Assembly (NCBI GenBank): GCA_030063045.1
Contig: JAQSEB010000233.1
Location: 267,819-331,818 of the forward strand
Origin: Pratylenchus scribneri
Taxonomy: Eukaryota > Nematoda > Chromadorea > Rhabditida > Pratylenchidae
Direction: 5' to 3'
DNA length: 64,000 nucleotides
Every line of letters starts with the position of its first letter. The first letter of the stretch is position 1. The notes under the pieces are model-generated. The model was not told where the DNA came from and made no database searches. It saw nothing but the letters and a program-made list of their open reading frames with translations. A program made the translations under genes and the position numbers. Positions 11,449 through 20,600 of the stretch are shown here, piece after piece.

Positions 11449-12565
11449 ATGTCATTTTATTTCCAACAACAACCGTATATTCCACCCCGTCGTGTCGGCT
11501 TCTTTCCAATTCTTCCTCGCGGAGGTGTTAATCCTATTTGGGCCCCGCCGATCGTTCCCTTGAGAGACGTTGACCCGATGCCAACCGTACCAATTTTGGG
11601 ACGAGAACAAGGAAATGAACAACCACCACCGAATGCGGCTTCGGCCAATGCGATATCAGCCGTTCCGGCCCAAGTTCCATCGGCTGAGGCCCTGGTTCCA
11701 CCAGTCGTTCCAGCCGAGGCTCCGGCAGCTGCTTTGGCCCCAGTTCAAGCGGAGGTTGAGGCCCAGGCTCAGCCGCCCATAGTTCCACCACCAGCAATCC
11801 CAATTGCGGCACCAAATCGTGTAATTGTGCGGGGATATGTGGACGATGCACCCGTAAGTTTAAGGGCAAAAAAATGAAAAGAAATATTAATTATGAAATT
11901 AAAATGTGAATAAATAGGGAATAAAATTTTAATTTTAGTTTTATGAGGACCCGATCTATGAAAAAAATGGAAATAGGCTGTGGGCAATTTATATGTTGGA
12001 CGAGTGGGCGAACAAGGTCCGATTTGACGGGCTACACTGGAGAAGTAGAAAAAGCTTTGTGAAGGTCTGGAAAGAGGTAGAGGCCCCACTTCAAAAAGAA
12101 TCAAAATGGCCAATTCAGGTTTGTGTTTGATAATATTTTTATATTCTAAATAATTTTAGGTTGCCTATGATGAAGGGAAGGCTGTGGCTCCGGATACGAT
12201 CATGGCGATCGATCGTATCGTCTCCAAGCATTCGGCTCGCGGGATCGATGATGCCGGATTTTTTGAATGCCTCGACCAACTCGAGGCATGGATCAATGAC
12301 ACCGGTCCAATGCCGGCATTTATGAATGTGAATGTAATGATTTTATAAGTGAATTTTTAAATTGTATTAAAATTTTCAGGTTATAACACCCGTTGGCGAT
12401 CCCCGTTTGGCCCCTCATTTGGAACGACTCTGGCAGTATGTTGCCAGTTCGGACCGGATGATTCTACGACTACGTCGGGACAACGCGAAACTCAAAGACG
12501 AATTGGCACAACTTGGTGGCGAAATTGATCAACTCAAGCGAAGAGCTTTCTCCCGCCGTCATTGA
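11449..12565 (+). CDS. unrecognised 314-aa Pro/Ala-rich protein with C-terminal coiled coil
   Basis: Four exons, 11449-11853, 11939-12118, 12160-12333 and 12380-12565, all phase 0, give 314 residues. Residues about 1-50 are proline/arginine-rich. About 60-125 is an Ala/Pro/Val/Gln low-complexity region, and 135-195 is a folded-looking part with many Trp (LWAIYMLDEWANKVRF). Residues 195-255 are mixed. The last about 40 residues form a leucine-heptad coiled coil (LRRDNAKLKDELAQL) with a basic end. The coding GC is clearly higher than in the neighbouring genes, which hints at a different origin. A self-assembling or Gag/capsid-like role would fit the layout (disordered linker, compact core, coiled coil), but I recognise no family and make no firm call. 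Confidence 0.65.
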
Positions 12566-12686
12566 AGAAAATGGATGAATGAATGAATGAAATTTGAGGG
12601 AAAGAAAATTCGGGGATGAATAAATTCAATTAGTGAATTTTATTTTGTAGTGTGCCCCTCTCCCTCACACAATTCAATGCCCTATA

Positions 12687-12715
12687 CAGGGTGGCCGAAA
12701 AATCCGTTCCCACTT
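12687..12715 (+). repeat. mariner left terminal inverted repeat
   Basis: 29 bp beginning CAGGGTGGCCGAAAA and ending TTCCCACTT; pairs with 13934-13962 with one mismatch (A for G at the sixteenth position). Confidence 0.93.
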
Positions 12716-12796
12716 TTATTTTTATTTTATTGATTTTCATTCATTCGTGGGATTATTGAATTATAGTTCATTTTTTAGCCCAAACATTTTCCTATA

Positions 12797-13846
12797 ATGG
12801 CTGATAAAAGAAATTCCGCTATTGCATTATTTAATTCGGGAATGGCGCCTTCAAAGATTGCAACCCAAGTTGGCCTCTCCAAAAGGGGTGTGAGCAAAAT
12901 CATCAAAAAATTCCGGTAAAAAAAATTTCAAAGAAAAAGTCCAAATAAATTGTATAGGGAATTTGGCACAATAGAGGACCTCAAAAGAAGCGGAAGACCC
13001 AAGTCAGTGAACACACCCAGAAACCGGAAAATCATCAAAATGCGAGTCAAGCGAAATTCAAGGATCTCAATGAGAAAAGTGGCCCGTGAAACCGGAATTG
13101 GAAGAACATCGGTTCGATGCATTGCAAAATCTGAACTTGGGATAAAGGCCTACAAGCTCCAAAAAGTTCAATTTCTGAATGATCAAAACAAAAGAATTAG
13201 AGTCCAAAGATGTCGACTCCTCCTTCAGCGGCACGCAGGTCCTGAGATTCTGTTTTCGGATGAAAAAATCTTCACCATCGAGGTGGCGCATAATCATCAA
13301 AATGACAGAATATGGACAACAAAACCTCCTCTTTCTGATAAGATTGTTTCCCATTCCCAACATCCCCAACAATTAATGGTTTGGGCCGGAATTTGCTCAT
13401 CGGGTAAGACTCCGCTGCTTTTTGTGGATCCGGGGGTCAAAATCAACAAAAACTACTACCTTCAAGAAATTCTCCAGGGGGTTTTAGAACCTTGGGCCAG
13501 GACCCATTTCGGGAATAGGGAATGGATTTTTCAGCAAGACTCTGCCCCCGCCCATAAGGCCCGAGAAGTTCAGGAGTGGTGTCGGGACCATTTGCCTGGG
13601 TTCATTTCCACCGAAGAATGGCCTCCCTATTCCCCGGATCTGAACCCTATGGATTATTCTGTATGGTCCATTTTGGAGGCCAGGGCCTGTGCTAAACCAC
13701 ATAAAAATTTGGAGTCATTACGACAGTCCCTTCTTAGGGAATGGGCGAAAATTCCGGTCCAAGAGCTGCGTGCCATTTGCGAAAATTTCCCCAAACGTTT
13801 ACGTCTATGTATCAAAGCCAAGGGTGGCCATTTTGAATCAATTTAA
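12797..13846 (+). CDS. mariner transposase
   Basis: Two exons, 12797-12915 and 12958-13846, with a 42-bp intron, give 335 residues, the usual length of the family. The N-terminal half has two helix-turn-helix regions that bind the terminal repeats (about residues 10-40 and 65-110, joined by a GRPK linker). The catalytic DDE/D domain has FSDEKIF (first D), IFQQDSAPAH (second D) and SPDLNPMDYSVW (third D). The gap from the second D to the D of NPMD is 37 residues, so this is the DD37D group rather than Tc1 (DD34E) or classic mariner (DD34D). All three aspartates are present and the frame is open, so the enzyme that cuts and pastes the element may be active. Confidence 0.93.
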
Positions 13847-13933
13847 TTATTGTTATACCCCTTTCTTTTGTCCATCATTTGATTGTATTTTAATCCATTT
13901 ATCTTTATTTGTAATAAAGTTATGATAAAAAAC

Positions 13934-13962
13934 AAGTGGGAACGGACTTTTCGGCCACCCTG
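13934..13962 (-). repeat. mariner right terminal inverted repeat
   Basis: 29 bp ending GGCCACCCTG on the plus strand, followed by the TA target duplication. Confidence 0.93.
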
Positions 13963-14107
13963 TATATTCCATTAGTGGAATTCATTTTTTGTCATTTAAT
14001 CAATTTAAAAAATTTATGGGCCTAGATAAAATGTTGGAAAAAATAATTGAATGAAAATATTTATTAATTGTTAAATAATTAATTGGTAAAAAATTAATTC
14101 GTAAAAA

Positions 14108-15636
14108 TTATAAGTCATCGACATTAAGTATTATATTGGAATTTTTGGTTTTCTTATTATGATAGAATTCCTTAAAATAGTTACTCCTTTTTGTCTTATA
14201 TTCTTCATCATTTCTTTTTCGTTCGGAATATTTTTGATGATATTGTCTTCTATTTCTCTTTTTGCGCCATTTTTCATATTTAATGCTTGCTGATTTTGTC
14301 CTGAGAATAGACTCCTCCTCCATTGTCATTGCATAAGCTTCCCTATCGGTGCAGCCACATCGCTCATGATCAATAGAAGCTGAAAAATTATTTGAATATT
14401 TTAACAAAAAAAAAATTCTAAATACCATCAAAATCCTTTAACATATCTGGATGGCCAAGTACACCAGCAATAGAAAAAGATGATCCAAATTTAATTCCTT
14501 GGTGCATCCCGTCATTCATTGCCAAAAAAAAATTGCCTTTTTTTTTTTGAAAAAAATAGCATTAAAATGAATTTTAATTTTACCCGGTCGATGAAGAATA
14601 ATTTCAAATGGAATCCCAAATTTTCGAAGTGAATTCGGCGAGAAGAAAAATTGAAAATGGTCCAAAGGATTTTTGCAATTTGTTGGCCAAATATTTCCAA
14701 AAATTAATTCCCCCAATTCACGAACTTTTGGACGAAATTTTCCTGGTATTATGAGCCACAACTTTAAAAAAAAAATCTTGCTTTATATTCCTTTTGTTTT
14801 ACCTGGGGCACTCCTGTCACCATGAAATTATTTGACCAAAAATGATCTGCTTCATAGTGCAGAGGAAAGGGCAAAATTCCGCTCGCAGAAGAGACGAATC
14901 CAACAGGGATATCCGCATTAGGAATTCCCTGAAAAAATAAGAATAATTTTTAATTAATCAATTTATTTGCTACTTTGCAAGCGTGAGAACAATCCTTTAT
15001 TTCATCAACAATCATTTTCAATTTTTGGTCAACCAGGGTGGGCAAATTGAAGCCAGCAAAAGAAAAGCCATAAAATTTTTTCTCCCCTTTTTCAACAATT
15101 TCATTGAAAATACTTAAAAATATTTTTTTTATTTTTTTTTTGTTCCAAATTTTTATCCCTACTTACCTCTCCTTGAAATCCGAATCAATATTGCCATTTT
15201 CAATCCGTTCATTCCATTCTGATTTAGCCTTGAAGCATTTAAATCTTCTCGCTGTCGCAAAATCCTTCAATTTTCGCTCAGGCAATTCTCCCATCGGTTT
15301 CACATGAAGTCCATATCCAGTGGATTCGCTTCCATAACGTTCAAAGAGTAGTTTCTGCGGCCTAACTTGCATTTCAGCAATTTCAGTTGGGATGCCAGGA
15401 AAAGAAATATCCTCGGGAATTGTTGCCTGAAAATAAAAATTTTATAAAGCTAATTTTTATTTTTTTGGTACAAAATTTTCTCATTAAATTATAAATTAAA
15501 AGAATTAAAATTTTTATAGAAAAAAATAGCTCACCACTGCCCCAAATTGGAAAATTTCCTTTCTGCTTTCATAGGCCAATATCATTTCATTACGAAGATG
15601 AAGTGCAGGAGATGATAATTTAATTGTAGGAATCAT
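14108..15636 (-). CDS. divergent JmjC-domain protein (putative Fe(II)/2-oxoglutarate dioxygenase)
   Basis: About eight exons on the minus strand starting at ATG 15636 (first exon 15636-15535, second from 15426) and ending at 14108. After about 200 leading residues comes a JmjC core: FPLHYEADHFWSNNFMVTG (about 14870-14820), VPQLWLIIPGKF (about 14800-14730), FSPNSLRKFGIPFEI (about 14640-14595) and GMHQGIKFGSSFSIAGV (about 14510-14465). In JmjC demethylases the iron is held by H-x-D/E...H; here HYE and the H of GMHQG take those places. The tail is cysteine- and lysine-rich (ERCGCTDREAY, then KWRKKRNRRQYHQ) and could enter the nucleus. Whether it acts on histones is unknown. One internal donor (after about 15180) needs the second of two overlapping GTs to keep frame. 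It lies in the compact gene block beside the Maverick, not in a typical host setting. Confidence 0.7.
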
Positions 15637-16052
15637 TTTTTATAAATTTTATTCTTTAATTTATTTAAATATATGCAAAATAACAAAGAAATAAAATTTT
15701 CCCAGAAAAATTCCCTCCATATTTGGGTTAATTGGCGTTTAAATTTCCGCCAATTTTTGGCAGAGTAAAAAAATAGTGGGTAGTCCATTTTGGCAGGACA
15801 GCTGTCTATTCCCATTTAGCAGACAATTTTTTTCTCCCCCCCCCCCAAAGCTCTTTTTCCATTTGATTAAGCATTCCACATTCGTTTTTCCCGCTTGGCC
15901 CCTTCCCTTCCATTGACGTAAAAAATTCCATTTTGCATTTACAATGGCCATCGTTCATGGAATAAAAATTGAAGTGAAGGGACCATCCATCAAAAATTAT
16001 CCATTTCTTTTCTCTTAAGAATATTTTTATTTGGTCAATTATAAAATTTAAA
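15637..16052. other. spacer upstream of the JmjC gene, no gene seen
   Basis: AT-rich sequence with a run of C at about 15838-15846. It should contain the JmjC gene promoter. No coding exon or RNA gene is supported. Confidence 0.4.
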
Positions 16053-16103
16053 AAAAATAGAGACCGTCACAAGTTACGACGAGAGCTTGTGCGCTCTATT
16101 TTT
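16053..16103. repeat. two-part hairpin
   Basis: AAAAATAGAG at 16053-16062 pairs perfectly with CTCTATTTTT at 16094-16103, and inside it CACAAG (16068-16073) pairs with CTTGTG (16086-16091) around a 12-base loop. The two stems are separated by short unpaired bases. It could be the core of a small inverted-repeat transposon or a structured terminus. Confidence 0.6.
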
Positions 16104-16200
16104 CATCAATTTTATTTAAATTTATTTTATTTGGCATTATGTAATTAATTTGGCTCATTTTTCATTTCGACTTTTTAATTTAGTCATTAAACGTCGGTTT

Positions 16201-16320
16201 TATTATGGCCCCTTAGGATGACCTTTGATCCCTTCCACTTTAAAAAATGCCCTTTAGGCATCGGCTGGCCGTAGCCTTCTCCCGGCCCGTTAGCAAGTTG
16301 CCACATAGGCACGGGCTTCC
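16201..16320. other. GC-rich segment with serial small hairpins
   Basis: A GC-rich island in AT-rich surroundings. Short perfect stems follow one another: ATGCC/GGCAT around CTTTA, GGCT/AGCC, and GCCCGT/ACGGGC. It contains no convincing reading frame. It might be a fragment of a non-coding element (a SINE or MITE) or a structured RNA, but no known RNA family is recognised. Confidence 0.35.
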
Positions 16321-16350
16321 CCCCCCCCTCCATTTGCAACCCAATTTTTG

Positions 16351-16419
16351 GAATAAGGAATGGGAATTTTCCCCCGTTCGCTTACAGTAAGCAGGGGGAA
16401 TAAATCCCATTCCTTATTC
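16351..16419. repeat. 69-bp near-perfect hairpin next to the outer LTR
   Basis: GAATAAGGAATGGGA (16351-16365) is the exact reverse complement of 16405-16419. Further in, CCCCC/GGGGG and GCTTAC/GTAAGC also pair, leaving a one-base turn at 16386. The outer LTR starts 5 bp after the hairpin. Confidence 0.75.
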
Positions 16420-16423
16420 TTCT

Positions 16424-16860
16424 GGGGTTTATAAAGGCAATAAAATGCTCGGGTGATGTGTGAACTGCCGAAACTTTATAGGCAAAAAAGCGATAACATT
16501 TGATTTGAGAGGGAAAAAAGAGTCATATGAATGTTGGATTATAGGCAAAAATAGAATCAAACAAAGGAATTTTGCAAGGTTTTGCAAGGAATAGATTAAT
16601 CGTAACAGAATTATAGGGAGAATTGGGCTGATATGAAATTGTAGGGGAAATCAACATCCGTGAATTTTGCTTGGTAAAATGGGCAAAATGGGTGTGGAGG
16701 AGGAGAGAAAGAATCAAATGACATTAAAATAGGGAAATTGGTAATGGGGTGATTGGGACAGGGTGATACGGAATTTTATGTTAATCATATGAATATTTTC
16801 CTCTCATTTCATCATTCCGTTTTGGTCCCAATCCATTGGGCCAACGCATTCCGCGACACT
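16424..16860 (-). repeat. outer element 3' LTR
   Basis: 437 bp, same length as the 29649-30085 copy and identical except one base. On the element strand it begins AGTGTCGCGG and ends AAACCCC. A short purine tract (GGTGGG on the minus strand) immediately precedes it and may be the polypurine primer site. Confidence 0.93.
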
Positions 16861-16870
16861 CCCACCGACG

Positions 16871-17690
16871 TCAATTGTCCGGCAGCCCTCTGATTGGTCG
16901 GGTTCGGGCAAATGGGATATCAACACTTCCATCAGTTTCGCTTCGGGTTCGTGGTCGGAAATGAGCTGATAACGAATCGATGTTCATTGAAAGTCGCGGT
17001 TTGGGCGTGTTGGGTGCAGTCTCCTCGTCTGTTCGTGTGAGTGTTTGCATTGATCTGCTGGGAACATGTGATAATGCAAATGTTGGATGTCTTTCCTCAA
17101 TCAATTTGTCGGTTTCTCCAATTGTTTTCCTCTTTGGTTTTTGCCTTTTCGGTTCTTCTCTTTTTTGTTGCTTGTTTTTGAAGAAAGTTGAAAATCTGGG
17201 TCGGGGTGTGGTGATTTGTTGGCTTTGTCGTCTGATTAATCCACGAAATGTGGCGCATATTAGTCCAATGAGGTAGGCCAATAAGATCGGGAATAGAAAA
17301 TCTCGAAGTAAAAGAAAGAATGACCAGCAGCAGCAAAGAATTATCCATTTGTGGACTATTTCTGCAATAATTTCATGGAATTTTGCAGCAATCACTCCTT
17401 TGAGGCCTCCTGGTAATGCTCCAAGTTGTTCGGCGCGATCTTGAATTCGTTTTGCAGGGTTATTTTTCCAATTTTCGAAACGGGCATATTCATCGATGTG
17501 GGGGAAAATTTCAAAGTCAGTGTTGTTGTTGATGGACCAATCATGGAATATGATTGGGTGCAAATTGAGATGATGACCTAACTTTTCAGTCAGGCTTTCT
17601 TGAAGTTCATGCACATTGCTGATGTCCAAACTGGTTGCCATGTTCGGTGTCGATTTTCTTCCAAACATTTTTACTGACTTCGAAGTAATG
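16871..17690 (-). CDS. env-like glycoprotein, C-terminal stem, membrane anchor and tail (other frame)
   Basis: This frame continues the glycoprotein after an apparent frameshift near 17690. It has a stem with heptad-like helices (VHELQESLTEKLGHHL), then a long hydrophobic anchor (about 17350-17240: WIILCCCWSFFLLL and FPILLAYLIGLIC), and a basic, Ser/Thr/Pro-rich cytoplasmic tail of about 120 residues ending at 16871, ten bases before the LTR. Reading across the shift gives a complete membrane glycoprotein, so either this copy is mutated or a ribosomal frameshift is used. Confidence 0.65.
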
Positions 17691-20600
17691 TATTTTGTAG
17701 ATCCCACAATCAGATACTGGTGAGCTGGATGAGATAATGCGTAGAACTGGATCCAAAAAGGCTTCTCGGATTGAGCCACGGATCCGCACTTTGATTGGGA
17801 TGTAGAGGAAGCATTCTGTTGTTGCACGAAGACCAATTTCTTTGAGTTGAATTGGGCCACATGAGAAAACTTCCAATGCTGATGTTCCAATCCAGCGAGC
17901 CATAAGCCAAGGATTACGAAGTAATTGCCTTGCTTGAATTGTTGGGTTCTCATTTCGTTGATTTCTTTGGCATTCCTTTTGATAAAGTTGTTCCAATGCT
18001 CGACTAGCGGAGATTTGAGTGGCGGTCAATTGTGCTGCCAATTGTTGTTCATTGACATATCTTTTGCCACGTGGAGCGCGAATTGATTGATATTCGCTTT
18101 CCAAAATTCCAAATCCTTGTTCCGAAAGTCTGATTTGTTGTCCATTGCAAGCAATGACTTGTCGGGCATTTTGCACAAAAGTTAGAGCTTGTTCTCTTGT
18201 GTTGGATAGAAATGTGGCGGCGGCATATTCACTAGTACTGGTTGATTCTCCTTGCAATGTTTTAATAAATTCAAAATCGCAGCCGCTGCACTTTCCATTT
18301 GGGCAGTTCGATGTCCAAACAAGACTTGAATTGTCAGAAAGTGCGCAGAAGTCATTGGCATATGTACAATCCTCCAGTGAATGAATTGGTGAAAGCAGTT
18401 CCATGTTGTGTGGTTTGTAGTAGAGCGATGCAAATTGTAGAAAACAGTTCGTTACCGAACTTGTTTTTGCACCGGTGAAGAAGCTGGCAAATCTTCCGGG
18501 AAATTCTTCATCCAGAACGCTGTTTGTTTGCCAAATCTTTCCATTGGGATTGCCTGTCAATGTTTCCTTGGTGAATTCACACTTTTTAGCATCCACCATT
18601 TTCCTGCAATCTTTTCGAGAAATGTGCAGCATTTCCTCGGTTTTGTCGATGATGAATCTGTCTCCGAGAAAGTTTGTGTAGTACGATTCCGTAATCGTTT
18701 TTGCTGAACAATGGTATCCAGTCAAAATCGGTTTTGGTTTGATGATTGGTCCATAAAGGTGAATGGTCGTTTTTGTCCATGTTGCATTCAATTTCGGGGG
18801 CGCTCGACAGAATTGTGAATTTTCTCCCAATTGAAGTCTCCACAAAGTTCCACCACGATGTGAACAGGCAACGACTGGATCGCCATTCATTGACAATGGA
18901 TTCCATTCATCGCGGATTCGTTTTCGGGATTTGTACGCATTGTAATCAGGAACTTCTTCTTCTTGACCAATAGGTTCAATGAATTGTGGTGCCTGGGTCG
19001 ATGCCGTTGTAAAATTTGATAAAATTAATTGCATAAAAACAGTCGTTGGACTGATTGTTGTAGTTAACATTGTTGTTGTACGAGCCGTGGTTGTGGTTCG
19101 TCTTGAAGTTGTGGTTTGAGTCATTGGGCTTGTAGCTTGACTTGCCACTTCTCGTTTTATAGTTGTTCGTCTTGTTGTTGTCTTGTATGGTTTTTCAGTA
19201 GTTGTAGTTGGCTCATTTGTATTTGCTTGATCATTTACTTGTTTGTATCTTTCCCAAAATTGTCGAGCATAATTGCGAGAATGTTCCGCACGGGCCTCCG
19301 GGTCATCCGGCATTTTGGCGCGAAAATCGTGAAGAATATCTGCATATGGCTCTTTTGTTGTCGTTTCTGGGTCCACTCTTTTTTGAAGATGTGGAAACAA
19401 ATTTGGGTAAAGATGCCAAAATTCTTGTTTTGGAATGGGCTCTTCCATTTCTTCCAAGGTCATTGGTTTCCAGAGTCCTTGAGAAGTTTTTCGTCGTTCA
19501 TTTGTTGCTGAGGCAGAAAAGATCATTGCAAACAGCATTAGAAATGTCAATAACATGGGCACAAATCGCAGCATTCCCCATCCTCTGGGTGAGTGACTGA
19601 GTCGTTGTGTGGGTCGTTTATTGCTGAGAATTTTATCTGCGATTTTGCGCAAATTGATGCCTTTTCCCGAATAAATGTAGAACCCAGCATTGTATTCTTG
19701 GCATAGGTTGTGGCATTGCCTCTTGGTCCGTGACCATTCGCGGTTTTTTCTTGTTTCTTGGAGAATCAAATTGGTTTCGACGTCGGCATTGTAGAGTTTT
19801 CGCATTGTTGGTTGCAGATTTCTTGCCAAATTTTTCTCATCACTAAAGCAAAGCACAATTCGTTCATTCTTTGGCGATAATGATAGTTTCCGGTCAATTC
19901 TTGTTTCAGGATCAAAGGTAAACCAGCGAGAATTAGGCATATAGCCTTGAAGGATTTCAGCGTTGTTGTCGCCAAGAATGATTGTCTCGCAATGCAATAT
20001 GTGGTTGCCATAAAACTTTTTATTTCGAATAATGGCAATTGCTGTGTTCACCTCGCATTGAAGTTCATTCATGAACTGTTTGAAACCACCCAATTCGTTT
20101 CCATCGATTGGCGAGAAGGTGATGCAACCATATTGATTTTCCGCCACAATTCCTTCAAAAATTGAACAAGAACCGAGCCAATATTCAAGTGCTTCCATAA
20201 TTTTTGATTGGTCAAAGGGCTTTTTCTTCAATTTTGACCATTTTTCATCCCACATCAATTTTGCTGTTTCCTTTTGTCCAGTGTTCAATAGTCCGGTCGC
20301 TGCTTCATGAATCATAAGCCTTTCATTTTGAGGTAGGTTCTGATAACGAGCGAGCCAGACATATGTGAGCACTTGCATGAAAGTTTCTGCTCGGCAATTA
20401 GCATAATCTTTCATCACGAGTCGTTTTTGAGCAATCCGTCCGAGGGTTACGTTTCGGGCGCATGCTTCATGATGAGGGGAATCCGGATTGCATTCAGTCA
20501 GAATATTGTAATCCAGGATGATTGGCTTCTTTCGGTCGGCAGTCAGATAATGCAATTTTGGTTCAGGAGTTACACTTCTCGATCGTTGGGGTCGTCGCAT

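Larger units (their letters stand above)
12687..13962 (+). mobile_element. mariner (Tc1/mariner, DD37D type), complete
   Basis: A 1,276-bp element bounded by TA on both sides (12685-12686 and 13963-13964), which is the expected target duplication. Terminal inverted repeats of 29 bp (12687-12715 and 13934-13962, outermost CAGGGTGGCCGAAAA) differ at one position. It holds one transposase gene with no disabling change seen. It lies 121 bp after the stop of the 314-aa gene and about 145 bp from the JmjC gene. Confidence 0.95.

Noticed and set aside
16201..16320. A known self-cleaving ribozyme or tRNA in the GC-rich hairpin segment
   Set aside because: Hammerhead, HDV-like and twister core sequences were looked for by eye and not found; no tRNA arms fit.
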